Source of the DNA: Pseudochelatococcus lubricantis
GTDB lineage: Bacteria > Pseudomonadota > Alphaproteobacteria > Rhizobiales > Beijerinckiaceae
Reading direction: 5' to 3'
Assembly (NCBI RefSeq): GCF_042432495.1
Contig: NZ_JBHLXC010000002.1
Coordinates: forward strand, 1-64,000
DNA: 64,000 nucleotides
Part shown: positions 44,951-53,719 of the stretch, in pieces
Position numbering within the stretch: position 1 is the stretch's first letter
How the letters are laid out: each line of letters begins with the position of its first letter
Notes under the pieces: generated by a model
Databases searched by the model: none
Told to the model about the DNA's origin: nothing
Seen by the model: the letters and a program-made list of their open reading frames with translations, nothing else
Program-made: the position numbers and the translations under genes

Positions 44951-45564
44951 GAGGCAAGCTCCCTGAGCGCGAGGCGGATGAGCCGGGCGACATCGGCGCC
45001 CTCACCCGCCTGTTCCACCGCCGCGCTCACGGCACGCGCGGCCTGCGGCTCGCCATAGCCCAGGTTGACGAGCGCGGAAACCGCATCCGCCAGCGGCTGC
45101 GGCGCATCGTCCGCCACGGCGGGGGGCTGCGGCGCGGCGGGCCCGCCCGGCATGGGCACGAAGACCGGCGCCTTGTCCTTCAGCTCGGTGGCGATGCGCA
45201 CCGCGAGCCTCGGCCCCACACCTGGCGCGCGCGCCAGCGCAGTCTTGTCGGCGCGCGCGATGGCGGCGGTAAGCGCGGCGGGATCGAGCGCGGTCAAAAT
45301 TCCCAGCGCCACCTTGGCGCCCACGCCCTGCACGGTCTGCAACAGGCGGAAATACTCGCGCTCCGCCTCCGACCGGAAGCCGTAGAGGCGGATCATGTCC
45401 TCGCGCACCACGGTCTCGATGGCGAGCGTCGCCGTCTCCCCCGCCTGCGGCAGCGCCTGCAGGGTGCGGGCGGAACAATGCACCATGTAGCCGACGCCAT
45501 GGACATCGAGGATGACGTGATCCTCGCCCTGCGAATCCACGATGCCCCTGAGCTTGCCGATCAT
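44947..45564 (-). CDS. ruvA: Holliday junction DNA-binding protein RuvA
   Basis: RuvA binds the four-way junction as a tetramer and loads RuvB. The 205-residue protein starts MIGKLRGIV, has an OB-fold domain and two helix-hairpin-helix motifs (LLQTVQGVGAKVALGIL and LARAPGVGPRLAVRIATEL), then an Ala/Pro-rich linker and a C-terminal RuvB-binding domain (DAVSALVNLGYGEPQAARAV). Overlap of 4 bp at both ends with ruvC and ruvB shows tight coupling. Confidence 0.98.
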   Translation of the reverse strand: MIGKLRGIVDSQGEDHVILDVHGVGYMVHCSARTLQALPQAGETATLAIETVVREDMIRLYGFRSEAEREYFRLLQTVQGVGAKVALGILTALDPAALTAAIARADKTALARAPGVGPRLAVRIATELKDKAPVFVPMPGGPAAPQPPAVADDAPQPLADAVSALVNLGYGEPQAARAVSAAVEQAGEGADVARLIRLALRELAS

Positions 45565-46088
45565 GGGGCCACCCGCGCCAGCAGGCTGTTCGAGAGCGCC
45601 CGCGCCCGGCGGTGATGCGCATGGGTGATGGCCACGGCGAGCGCGTCCGCCGCGTCGGGCGTCCTCGCGTTCGAGAGCGGCAGCAGCACGCGGATCATCG
45701 CCGCGATCTGCGCCTTCTCCGCATGACCGACGCCCACCACCGTCTTCTTGATCTGGTTAGCCGCGTATTCCGACACCGAAAGCCCCCTGAGCGCCGGCAC
45801 CAGCAGGGCAACGGCGCGCGCATGGCCGAGCTTCAGCGTCGCCTGCGCATCCTTGTTGACGAAGGTTTCCTCCACTGCCACCTCGTCCGGAGCGGCCTCG
45901 GCGAGCACCCGCGCGAGCCCGTCGTGCAGCTGGCGCAGCCGCTCCGCCAGCGACAGCGCGCCGTCGGACTCCACGCAGCCGCAGCCAAGAAAAGACAATC
46001 GCGACCCGTCGACCGCGATCGCGCCCCAGCCCGTGCGGCGCAAGCCCGGATCGATCCCCAGAATGCGAATCACGTGTCTTCCCGTCAT
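45561..46088 (-). CDS. ruvC: Crossover junction endodeoxyribonuclease RuvC
   Basis: RuvC resolves Holliday junctions with two symmetric cuts. The 175-residue protein has the first catalytic Asp in ILGIDPGLRRTGWG (Asp13), a Glu in VEETFVNKD and the C-terminal Asp pair in NARTPDAADALAVAITHAHH. Length and motifs are standard. It is first in ruvCAB, 79 bp after zapA. No 6S RNA or ygfA gene lies between zapA and ruvC, unlike many relatives. Confidence 0.98.
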   Translation of the reverse strand: MTGRHVIRILGIDPGLRRTGWGAIAVDGSRLSFLGCGCVESDGALSLAERLRQLHDGLARVLAEAAPDEVAVEETFVNKDAQATLKLGHARAVALLVPALRGLSVSEYAANQIKKTVVGVGHAEKAQIAAMIRVLLPLSNARTPDAADALAVAITHAHHRRARALSNSLLARVAP

Positions 46089-46167
46089 GCTGTCCGTGTA
46101 ACAAAAACAAACGGGGAACGCATCCGTCCACCCGCGCCCTTCCGTGGAAAACTCCGTCCGGCGGCAA

Positions 46168-46560
46168 TCACGCCTGCACGGTGGGCGTCAAGTCGGCCGT
46201 GATGTTCTCCACCCGCTCCGCGACGGCGTTGACGGCGGCGGCGATCTGCGCTTCCTGCGCTCCGGCGCGTTCCTTCTCCGTGGCGAGTTGCTCCTGCAGC
46301 TGCGCGATCTCGGCCTCCCGCTCGGCAAGGCGCCGGTCGGCCGACGCGAGATCGTCGGCGATGGAAAAGGCGGCCATGACGGTGAGGCGCAGGTCATCGA
46401 TGGTGCCGAAGGCCGATGCGAGTTCCCCGATCCGTGCATCGACGCGCGCGGCCAGCGCCACGATCCGCGCCTCGTCGCCGGCGTCGCAGGCCATGCGGTA
46501 TGGACGCCCGGCGATGGTGACGTTGACATGCGTGACGGCGCCGCCGCTTCCATGTGACAC
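46168..46560 (-). CDS. zapA: Cell division protein ZapA
   Basis: ZapA bundles FtsZ filaments at the division ring. The 130-residue protein has the family's beta-hairpin start (HVNVTIAGRPYRMACDAGDEARIVALAARVD) and a C-terminal coiled coil (about residues 70-115). The start is a GTG two bases after the stop of the upstream DUF4164 gene; no ATG gives a normal length. Translational coupling with the DUF4164 gene is likely. Position before ruvC on the same strand. Confidence 0.9.
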   Translation of the reverse strand: MSHGSGGAVTHVNVTIAGRPYRMACDAGDEARIVALAARVDARIGELASAFGTIDDLRLTVMAAFSIADDLASADRRLAEREAEIAQLQEQLATEKERAGAQEAQIAAAVNAVAERVENITADLTPTVQA

Positions 46561-46562
46561 GA

Positions 46563-46835
46563 TCAGATCCCCCGCTCGCCCGCGAGCACGCTCTCTACCT
46601 TGCCGAGCGCCGTGGCGAGGCGCTCGTCGACGTCTCCCGCCACCGCTTCGAGCTGCGCCAGCCGCGCCAGCGTCCCGTCGAGCTCGACGGCGAGGCGCGC
46701 GCGATCGTCCTGCATCAGCGCAAGCTCGGTTGGCAGGTCGCCGCCGCGCCGGTCCAGTTCCAGCCTGCGCACGGTCGCTCTCTCCAGCGCCGCGACGGCG
46801 GCGTCGAGCCTTTTCAACGCATCCGCAAGCGACAT
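46563..46835 (-). CDS. DUF4164 small coiled-coil protein
   Basis: A 90-residue protein predicted to be a nearly continuous alpha-helical coiled coil, rich in Ala, Leu, Glu and Arg (for example MSLADALKRLDAAVAALERA). DUF4164 proteins commonly sit just upstream of zapA in Hyphomicrobiales and are likely cell-division accessory proteins, but their function is unknown. ATG at 46835 is chosen over one 13 codons earlier because it matches the family start. It is translated directly ahead of zapA. The divergent transketolase gene lies 216 bp away. Confidence 0.82.
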   Translation of the reverse strand: MSLADALKRLDAAVAALERATVRRLELDRRGGDLPTELALMQDDRARLAVELDGTLARLAQLEAVAGDVDERLATALGKVESVLAGERGI

Positions 46836-46935
46836 AATATGGCCCCTGAACCGGAACATGACGACGACACGCACTTCGCCGCAGGGTGAACGGCAGTTTT
46901 CCGCGCGTCAATACGTCTGATTGTCATGTTCCCTT

Positions 46936-46963
46936 TTGACATGGGGATACAGCCTGCTATCAA
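46936..46963 (+). promoter_or_regulatory. Candidate promoter of the transketolase gene
   Basis: TTGACA (46936-46941) and TATCAA (46958-46963) are spaced 16 bp apart, about 90 bp before the start codon. The -35 element is the right arm of an inverted repeat TGTCA-N10-TGACA (46922-46941), which could bind a regulator. Confidence 0.4.
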
Positions 46964-47051
46964 GCCAGTTCATCAGCATGGCCTGCGGCCTGCGTTCACC
47001 GGACCCGACCGCTCCTCCACACCCGCACTTGACGATCAGAGGATTTCACCC

Positions 47052-49043
47052 GTGACAGCACAAGTCGAGCACAAAGAGCTTGCCAACGCCATCCGCGCTT
47101 TGGCGATCGACGCGGTGGAAAAGGCGAAATCCGGCCATCCTGGCCTGCCGCTCGGCATGGCTGACGTCGCGACGGTCCTGTTTTCCCGCTTTCTGAAGTT
47201 CGACGCCGCCAATCCGAGCTGGCCGGACCGCGACCGATTCATCCTCTCCGCCGGCCACGGGTCCGCGCTGCTCTACGCGCTGCTGTACCTGACGGGCGCA
47301 CCTTCCGTGACGCTCGACGAAATCAGGCACTTCCGCCAGCTCCATTCGAAGACGCCCGGCCATCCCGAGAACTTCGTCACCGCCGGTGTCGAAACCACCA
47401 CCGGCCCGCTCGGGCAAGGGCTCGCCACGGCGGTCGGCTTCGCGCTGGCCGAACGGCTGCTCAACGCGGAATACGGCGACGGCCTCGTTGATCACTTTAC
47501 ATATGTCCTCGCCTCCGATGGCGACCTGATGGAAGGCATCAGCCAGGAGGCCATCGCCTTCGCCGGCCACCTGAAGCTGAACCGGCTGATCGTGCTGTGG
47601 GACGACAACGGCATCTCCATCGACGGGCCGCTGTCGCTCTCCGATTCGGTCGATCAGGCGAAGCGCTTCGAATCGGCGGGCTGGCACGCGGTGCATGTCG
47701 ACGGCCACGACCCCGACGCGATCGCCGCCGCCATCGAGGCCGCGCGCAATGCCGACCGGCCGACGCTGATCGCGGCGAAAACCGTCATCGGCTACGGCTC
47801 GCCGAAGAAGGCGGGCACGTCGAAGGCTCATGGCGAGCCGCTCGGCGCGGAAGAGATACTCGCCACCAAGGAGGCCCTCGGCTGGCACCACGGCCCGTTC
47901 GAGGTGCCCGACGGCATCCTGAAGGCGTGGCGGACATTCGGCGAACGCGGGCGGGCGGCACGCGAGGCCTGGCAGAAGCGGCTCGCCGGCGAGTCGGAGG
48001 CGGTGCGCACCGAGTTCGCCCGCCGCATCACCGGCGAGCCCGACACGCGGCGCCTGCATGCGGCCAGCGATGCGCTGAAGGCCCGCTTCAACGGCGAAAA
48101 GCCGGCCATCGCCACCCGCAAGGCCAGCGAGCTGGCGCTGGAAGCGCTTGTCGGCGAGGTGCCGGAACTGCTGCTCGGCTCCGCCGACCTCACGCCCTCC
48201 AACAACACCCGCACCAAGGGCCTGAAGGAGATCGCGCCCGGCGACTATGCGGGGCGCTACATCCACTACGGCATCCGCGAGCACGGCATGGCCGCGGCGA
48301 TGAACGGCATCCTGCTGCACGGCGGCTACCGCCCGGCCGGCGGCACCTTCCTTGTGTTCTCCGACTACGCGCGCCCGGCAATCCGCCTTGCTGCGCTGAC
48401 GGGAACGCCGGCGATCTATGTGTTCACGCACGATTCCATCGGTCTCGGCGAAGATGGGCCCACGCACCAGCCCGTCGAGCATCTGGCGGCGCTTCGCGCC
48501 ATCCCCAACCTGCGCGTGCTGCGGCCGGCGGACGCGGTGGAGACGGCGGAAGCGTGGCAGATCGCACTTGGCCGCACCACGGGGCCGACGCTGCTCGCCC
48601 TCACCCGCCAGAACCTGCCGACCGTGCGCACCGAGCCCGCGCCGCAGAACCTTTCCGCCACCGGCGCCTACGAACTGTCGCCCGCGGAAGGCGTGGCGGT
48701 GGCTTCGCTGTTCGCCTCGGGCTCGGAAGTCGAGATCGCGCTCAAGGCGCAGGAACTGCTGAAGGAACAGGGTATCGCGGCGCGCGTCGTATCGGTGCCG
48801 TCGCTGGAACTTTTCCTCGAACAGCCGGAAGACGTGCGCAGGGCCGTCGTCGGCAACGCCCGGATCAAGGTCGCCATCGAGGCGGCCGTGCGCTTCGGCT
48901 GGGATGCCGTGATCGATTCGGACGGCATTTTCGTCGGCATGAGCGGCTTCGGCGCCAGCGCTCCCTACAAGGAACTTTACAAATATTTCGGCATCACGCC
49001 CGAAGCCGTCGTCGAAAAGGTGATCAAGCGCCACAATAGCTGA
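47052..49043 (+). CDS. tkt: Transketolase
   Basis: Transketolase moves two-carbon units between sugar phosphates in the pentose phosphate and Calvin cycles, using thiamine diphosphate. From the GTG at 47052, which follows an AGAGGA site, the protein has 663 residues, the usual length; a longer ATG frame from 46926 adds 42 unlikely residues. Visible motifs are SGHPGLPLGMAD, the ThDP-binding GDGDLMEG-like segment (ASDGDLMEG) with the Mg ligands, HDSIGLGEDGPTHQPVEHLA and a C-terminal domain. It starts a tkt-gap-pgk-fba series on the plus strand. Confidence 0.97.
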   Translation: MTAQVEHKELANAIRALAIDAVEKAKSGHPGLPLGMADVATVLFSRFLKFDAANPSWPDRDRFILSAGHGSALLYALLYLTGAPSVTLDEIRHFRQLHSKTPGHPENFVTAGVETTTGPLGQGLATAVGFALAERLLNAEYGDGLVDHFTYVLASDGDLMEGISQEAIAFAGHLKLNRLIVLWDDNGISIDGPLSLSDSVDQAKRFESAGWHAVHVDGHDPDAIAAAIEAARNADRPTLIAAKTVIGYGSPKKAGTSKAHGEPLGAEEILATKEALGWHHGPFEVPDGILKAWRTFGERGRAAREAWQKRLAGESEAVRTEFARRITGEPDTRRLHAASDALKARFNGEKPAIATRKASELALEALVGEVPELLLGSADLTPSNNTRTKGLKEIAPGDYAGRYIHYGIREHGMAAAMNGILLHGGYRPAGGTFLVFSDYARPAIRLAALTGTPAIYVFTHDSIGLGEDGPTHQPVEHLAALRAIPNLRVLRPADAVETAEAWQIALGRTTGPTLLALTRQNLPTVRTEPAPQNLSATGAYELSPAEGVAVASLFASGSEVEIALKAQELLKEQGIAARVVSVPSLELFLEQPEDVRRAVVGNARIKVAIEAAVRFGWDAVIDSDGIFVGMSGFGASAPYKELYKYFGITPEAVVEKVIKRHNS

Positions 49044-49112
49044 CGATATGGGCTGTAAAATTCGGCCGAGCCAGAATAACCGAGTGAGCATCTATTGCGA
49101 GGAGACGAGAAA

Positions 49113-50120
49113 ATGGCGGTTCGGGTAGCAATCAACGGGTTTGGTCGTATCGGGCGCAACATTCTGCGCGCGATTGTCGAGAGCGGCCGCACCGACATCG
49201 AGGTCGTGGCGATCAACGATCTCGCTCCCGTGGAGACGAACGCCCACCTGCTGCGTTTCGATTCCGTGCACGGGCGGTTCCCCGGCGAGGTGAAGATCGA
49301 CGGCGACACCATCGACGTGGGCCGCGGGCCGATCAAGGTCACGGCCGTGCGCGATCCGGCGCAGTTGCCCCACAAGGATCTCGGCATCGACATCGCGCTC
49401 GAATCGACGGGCATTTTCACCGCCCGTGACAAGGCGGCCGCGCACCTTGAGGCCGGCGCGAAGCGCGTCATCGTCTCGGCGCCCGCCGACGGCGCCGATC
49501 TCACCGTCGTCTACGGCGTGAACCACGACAAGCTGACGAAGGAGCACCTCGTCATCTCCAATGCGTCGTGCACCACGAACAGCCTCGCGCCCGTTGCCAA
49601 GGTCCTGCATGAGGCGGTGGGCATCGAGAGTGGCTTCATGACCACCATCCACTCCTACACCAACGACCAGCCCTCGCTGGACCAGGTGCACAAGGACCTT
49701 TACCGTGCACGCGCGGCGGCGCTGTCGCAGATCCCGACCTCGACGGGCGCAGCCAAGGCCGTCGGCCTCGTGCTGCCGGAACTCGCCGGCAAGCTCGACG
49801 GCAGCTCGATCCGCGTGCCGACCCCCAATGTCTCGGTGATCGACTTCAAGTTCGTCGCAAGCCGCGCGACCTCGGTGCAGGAGATCAACGAGGCGGTCAA
49901 GGCCGCCGCTGGCGGGGCGCTCAAGGGCATTCTCGGCGTCACGGACCAGCCCAACGTATCGGTGGACTTCAATCACGATCCGCGCTCGTCCATTTTTGCG
50001 CTGGACCAGACCAAGGTTATAGACGGCAAGCTGGTGCGTGTGCTGAGCTGGTACGACAACGAATGGGGTTTCTCGAACCGCATGTCGGACGTCGCCGTTC
50101 TCCTCGGCAAGTTGATCTGA
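49113..50120 (+). CDS. gap: Glyceraldehyde-3-phosphate dehydrogenase, type I
   Basis: GAPDH oxidises glyceraldehyde-3-phosphate to 1,3-bisphosphoglycerate in glycolysis, and runs in reverse for gluconeogenesis or carbon fixation. The 335-residue protein has the NAD motif INGFGRIGRN, the catalytic Cys153 in SNASCTTN, and HSYTNDQ and WYDNEWGFSNR near the end. The ATG at 49113 follows GAGGAGA. It is 70 bp after tkt. An intrinsic terminator lies just past its stop codon. Confidence 0.98.
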   Translation: MAVRVAINGFGRIGRNILRAIVESGRTDIEVVAINDLAPVETNAHLLRFDSVHGRFPGEVKIDGDTIDVGRGPIKVTAVRDPAQLPHKDLGIDIALESTGIFTARDKAAAHLEAGAKRVIVSAPADGADLTVVYGVNHDKLTKEHLVISNASCTTNSLAPVAKVLHEAVGIESGFMTTIHSYTNDQPSLDQVHKDLYRARAAALSQIPTSTGAAKAVGLVLPELAGKLDGSSIRVPTPNVSVIDFKFVASRATSVQEINEAVKAAAGGALKGILGVTDQPNVSVDFNHDPRSSIFALDQTKVIDGKLVRVLSWYDNEWGFSNRMSDVAVLLGKLI

Positions 50121-50128
50121 TCACCTGA

Positions 50129-50152
50129 GGCGCGGCGGATGCCGCGCCTTTT
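50129..50152 (+). terminator. Intrinsic terminator between gap and pgk
   Basis: GGCGCGGC (50129-50136) and GCCGCGCC (50141-50148) form a perfect 8-bp stem with a GGAT loop, followed by TTTT. It ends only 21 bp before the pgk start codon, so pgk must rely on readthrough or a promoter overlapping the terminator or the gap gene. Confidence 0.85.
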
Positions 50153-50173
50153 CCACGACCGGAGTTATGCCCG

Positions 50174-51403
50174 ATGACCGCTTTTCGCACGCTGGACGAC
50201 GCCGATGTGAAAGGTCGGCGTGTGCTCGTCCGTGTCGATCTCAACGTGCCGACGGATGACGATGGCCGCGTGACCGACACCACCCGCATCGCCCGCGCCA
50301 TGACGACCGTCGGCGAACTCGCCGACAGGGGCGCCCGCGTGGTCGTCCTGTCGCACTTCGGCCGCCCGAAGGGCCGCGACCCGAAGGAAAGCCTGCGCGC
50401 GCTCGCGCCCGTCTGCGCCGAAATCCTCGGGCGGCCCGTCGCCTTCGCCGACGAGGCCGTCGGCGAGGCCGCCGAACAGGCTGTTGCCGCGCTCGGCGAC
50501 GGCGACATCGTGCTGCTGGAAAACACGCGCTTCCACGACGGCGAGGAAAAGAACGATCCTGCCTTCGTCGCGGACCTTGCGAAGCTTGGCGATCTTTACG
50601 TCAACGACGCATTCTCCACCGCCCACCGCGCCCACGCCTCGACAGAAGGGCTCGCCCACGTGCTGCCGGCCTTTGCCGGGCGCACCATGCAGGCGGAACT
50701 GGAGGCGCTGGCGAAGGGGCTGGAGACACCGCAGCGGCCCGTGGTGGCGATCGTCGGCGGCGCGAAGGTTTCCACCAAGCTCGCGCTGCTCGAAAACCTC
50801 GTCACCCGGGTCGACGCGCTCGTGGTCGGCGGCGGCATGGCCAACACTTTCCTGCTGGCGCAGGGCGTGCCTGTCGGCAAGTCGCTGGCGGAGCGCGACC
50901 TCGCGCCCACGGCGTTGCGCATTCTCGATGCTGCCGAAAAGCACTCCTGCAGCGTCATCCTGCCGGTTGACGGCGTGGTGGCGTGGGAGTTCAAGGCGGG
51001 CACGGAAAGCCATGCCTACGGCCTAGACGCCATTCCCGACGACGGCATGATCCTCGACATCGGCCCGCAGTCCATCGAGCGGGTGCGCGCCGCCATCGAC
51101 GACGCCATGACGCTGGTGTGGAACGGGCCGCTCGGCGCCTTCGAACTCGAACCGTTCGATCGGGGCACCGTCGAGGCGGCCCGCCACGCGGCCGAGCGCA
51201 CGCGGCAACGCAAGCTCGTGTCGGTGGCCGGCGGCGGCGACACCATCGCGGCGCTCAACAAGGCGAACGCCGTGGAAGATTTCACCTATGTCTCGACCGC
51301 GGGCGGGGCCTTTCTGGAATGGCTGGAGGGCAAGCCCCTGCCCGGCATCGCCGCCCTGTCGCTGGCGGCCGAACGCGCCCGTGCGGCAGCCGGGCAGGCT
51401 TGA
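50174..51403 (+). CDS. pgk: Phosphoglycerate kinase
   Basis: PGK transfers phosphate from 1,3-bisphosphoglycerate to ADP. The 409-residue monomer has the N-terminal signature RVDLNVP near residue 16, substrate Arg in VVLSHFGRPKG, ENTRFHDGEEKN, the hinge IVGGAKVSTK and the ATP-binding end (WNGPLGAFE, SVAGGGDTIAAL). ATG at 50174 has a CCGGAG site. Second-domain length and order are standard. It follows gap across a terminator. Confidence 0.98.
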   Translation: MTAFRTLDDADVKGRRVLVRVDLNVPTDDDGRVTDTTRIARAMTTVGELADRGARVVVLSHFGRPKGRDPKESLRALAPVCAEILGRPVAFADEAVGEAAEQAVAALGDGDIVLLENTRFHDGEEKNDPAFVADLAKLGDLYVNDAFSTAHRAHASTEGLAHVLPAFAGRTMQAELEALAKGLETPQRPVVAIVGGAKVSTKLALLENLVTRVDALVVGGGMANTFLLAQGVPVGKSLAERDLAPTALRILDAAEKHSCSVILPVDGVVAWEFKAGTESHAYGLDAIPDDGMILDIGPQSIERVRAAIDDAMTLVWNGPLGAFELEPFDRGTVEAARHAAERTRQRKLVSVAGGGDTIAALNKANAVEDFTYVSTAGGAFLEWLEGKPLPGIAALSLAAERARAAAGQA

Positions 51404-51478
51404 TGAACGGTCGCCGGTGGCGCTGCGCCGTCGGCGAGTTATTGCAGACGCTTACACCTTTCGTTCAGGAGGACGATC

Positions 51479-52543
51479 GTGGCCCGCATTACCCTGAGGC
51501 AGCTTCTCGACCACGCGGCAGAGCACGGCTATGGCGTGCCGGCGTTCAACATCAACAATATGGAACAGGGCCTCGCCATCATGGCCGCCGCCGACGCCGT
51601 CGACGCGCCGGTCATCATCCAGGCGAGCCGCGGCGCGCGTGCCTATGCCAACGACATCGTGCTGGCGCGCCTGATCGACGCGCTGGTGGAAATCTACCCG
51701 CACATCCCGGTCTGCATGCATCTCGACCACGGTAATGGTGAGCCCACCTGCGTCACGGCGATCCAGAACGGCTTCACCTCCGTGATGATGGACGGCTCGC
51801 TGCTCGCAGACGGCAAGACGCCGGCCGACTATGATTATAACGTCGGCATCACCCGGCGCGTCTCCGATATCGCCCACTGGGGCGGCGTCTCCGTCGAGGG
51901 TGAACTCGGCGTGCTCGGCTCGCTGGAAACCGGCGAGGGCGACAAGGAAGACGGCCACGGCGCCGAGGGCAAGCTCTCGCACGACCAGTTGCTGACCGAT
52001 CCGGACCAGGCCGTCGACTTCGTGAAGAAGACCAAGGTCGACGCGCTTGCCATCGCCATGGGCACCTCGCACGGCGCCTACAAGTTCAGCCGCAAGCCGG
52101 ACGGCGAGATTCTGGCGATGAACGTCATCGAGGAAATCCACAAGCGCCTGCCGAACGTCCACCTCGTCATGCACGGCTCCTCGTCCGTGCCGCAGGACCT
52201 GCAGGACATCATCAACGCCTACGGCGGCGAGATGCCGCAGACGTGGGGCGTGCCGGTGGAAGAGATCGTGCGCGGCATCCGGCATGGCGTGCGCAAGGTC
52301 AACATCGACACCGACAACCGACTCGCCATGACAGGCGCCATCCGCAAGGTGCTCGCCACCGACAAGGCGGAGTTCGACCCGCGCAAGTACCTGAAGCCCG
52401 CCATGGAGGCGATGACGAAGCTGTGCAAGCTGCGTCTCGAACAGTTCGGCACGGCCGGCAACGCCTCGAAGATCAAGGTGCTGCCGCTGTCCACTATGGC
52501 CAGGCGCTACGCCTCGGGCGAGCTTGATCCCACGTTCGGCTGA
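51479..52543 (+). CDS. fba: Class II fructose-1,6-bisphosphate aldolase, CbbA type
   Basis: This zinc aldolase joins dihydroxyacetone phosphate and glyceraldehyde-3-phosphate. The 354-residue protein has the zinc ligands in CMHLDHGN and the YNVGITRRVSD region, SVEGELGVLG, and GTSHGAYKF. The sequence is of the Calvin-cycle (CbbA) subtype common in alphaproteobacteria, although no RuBisCO or phosphoribulokinase gene is in the window. The start is GTG at 51479 after a CAGGAGGA site. It closes the tkt-gap-pgk-fba series. Confidence 0.96.
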   Translation: MARITLRQLLDHAAEHGYGVPAFNINNMEQGLAIMAAADAVDAPVIIQASRGARAYANDIVLARLIDALVEIYPHIPVCMHLDHGNGEPTCVTAIQNGFTSVMMDGSLLADGKTPADYDYNVGITRRVSDIAHWGGVSVEGELGVLGSLETGEGDKEDGHGAEGKLSHDQLLTDPDQAVDFVKKTKVDALAIAMGTSHGAYKFSRKPDGEILAMNVIEEIHKRLPNVHLVMHGSSSVPQDLQDIINAYGGEMPQTWGVPVEEIVRGIRHGVRKVNIDTDNRLAMTGAIRKVLATDKAEFDPRKYLKPAMEAMTKLCKLRLEQFGTAGNASKIKVLPLSTMARRYASGELDPTFG

Positions 52544-52548
52544 TCGGC

Positions 52549-53113
52549 ATGGACGCGGCCGGCGGTCCCCCCGGCAAGAGCAGTCTGGTCCCGCCCTGTC
52601 CGGGCCGGGCGGCTTGACGAGCTGGACCGCCTGGCGGCACTTGAAATCGATGCCACCCATGCGCTGATTGAGGCTGGCGCCATTCCGCCCGACGACCTTT
52701 CGGCAACGCAGCGCGACCTGATGGAACGGTGCGCCGCCGATGGCCTGCTGTTTGTGGCCGCGGATGAAAACGATGCGCCGCTTGGGTTTCTGGCCGCGGA
52801 GGCGCGCAACGGGGCGCTTTATATCGGCGAGATCGACGTGTGGCGGCGCTGGCAGGGGCGCGGTATCGGCCGCGCGCTGATACTGGCGGCCATCGCGGAA
52901 ACGAGGCGAAGGGGCTTGCGGACGGCCACGCTGACGACCGACCGCTTCGCGCCTTTCAACCGACCGTTTTACGAATCGCTGGGTTTTCGCGAAGTCAGCG
53001 GCGCCTTGCTGCCACCAGACCTTGCTGCTGTATTGCAATCGGAGATTGAGCGAGGCCTTGACCCCGCTCGCCGGGTTGGCATGCTGCTTCGCCTTGAGCG
53101 AAGCAGCCGTTGA
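52549..53113 (+). pseudogene. GNAT family N-acetyltransferase, apparently frameshifted near its start
   Basis: The GNAT fold is clear in the frame ending at 53113: LGFLAAEARNGALYIGEIDVWRRWQGRGIGRALI (acetyl-CoA loop RGIGRAL) and PFNRPFYESLGFREV. The first ATG in that frame is 52721, giving 130 residues. Homology-like sequence (RAGRLDELDRLAALEID and following) continues upstream to about 52565 with no usable start codon. A good ATG at 52549 lies in another frame; removing one base in the CCCCCC run at 52567-52572 would join them. So either the gene is broken, the sequence has an error, or a rare start is used. Substrate unknown. Confidence 0.55.
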
Positions 53114-53116
53114 TTT

Positions 53117-53719
53117 TCAGCCGCCGCTTTTGTCCTGCTCCCCCTTCCGCCCCACCAGCGCATCGAGGCGCGCCTGCATGTCGGCCATCTGCTTCTTCAG
53201 CACTTCGAGATCAGACGCATCGGTGACGGGCGGCACGACGCGGCGTTCGTCCTCGGCTGTCTTCTGCGGAAAAGGCGTGAACAGCCGCAGCGCTTCGCTG
53301 AACATCGCCATATTCGAGCGCACCTGCTCCTCGATGGCATGGAATGCGGCGGCGGGACCGAAAGACTGCGCCATCTTCTCGCGCAGCTTCTGCTGCTCGC
53401 GCGTGAAATTCTCGATGGAGAATTCGAGATAGCTCGGCACCAGCGCTTCCATGCTGTCGCCGTAGAAACGGATGAGCTGGCGCAGGAAAGCGACCGGCAG
53501 CAAGGACTGTCCCTCCTTGCCCTCTTCCTCGAAGATGATCTGGGTCAGCACCGAGCGGGTGATGTCCTCTCCCGACTTCGCATCGAAGACGATGAAGTCT
53601 TCTCCCTGGCGCACCATGCCGGCCAGATCCTCGAGTGTCACATAAGTGCTGGTTCCCGTGTGGTACAGGCGGCGATTAGCGTACTTCTTGATAACCGTGG
53701 GTTGTTTATCGGTCGCCAT
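53117..53719 (-). CDS. phaR: Polyhydroxyalkanoate synthesis repressor PhaR
   Basis: PhaR senses PHB granules and represses phasin and other pha genes. The 200-residue protein has the DNA-binding PHB/PHA accumulation regulator domain at the N-terminus (VIKKYANRRLYHTGTSTYVTLEDLAGMV), followed by a second PhaR domain near residues 70-110 and a C-terminal coiled coil. ATG at 53719 follows AAGGA; the frame upstream is open but not conserved. It is divergent from phaA, the usual alphaproteobacterial arrangement. Confidence 0.96.
   Translation of the reverse strand: MATDKQPTVIKKYANRRLYHTGTSTYVTLEDLAGMVRQGEDFIVFDAKSGEDITRSVLTQIIFEEEGKEGQSLLPVAFLRQLIRFYGDSMEALVPSYLEFSIENFTREQQKLREKMAQSFGPAAAFHAIEEQVRSNMAMFSEALRLFTPFPQKTAEDERRVVPPVTDASDLEVLKKQMADMQARLDALVGRKGEQDKSGG

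Noticed and set aside
47046..49091. A 681-codon minus-strand frame over transketolase
   Set aside because: Transketolase on the plus strand is unambiguous and the antisense frame has no family features.
49044..52543. A Calvin-cycle (cbb) operon
   Set aside because: Transketolase, GAPDH, PGK and a CbbA-type aldolase are present, but there is no RuBisCO, phosphoribulokinase or CbbR gene; the enzymes also serve glycolysis and gluconeogenesis.
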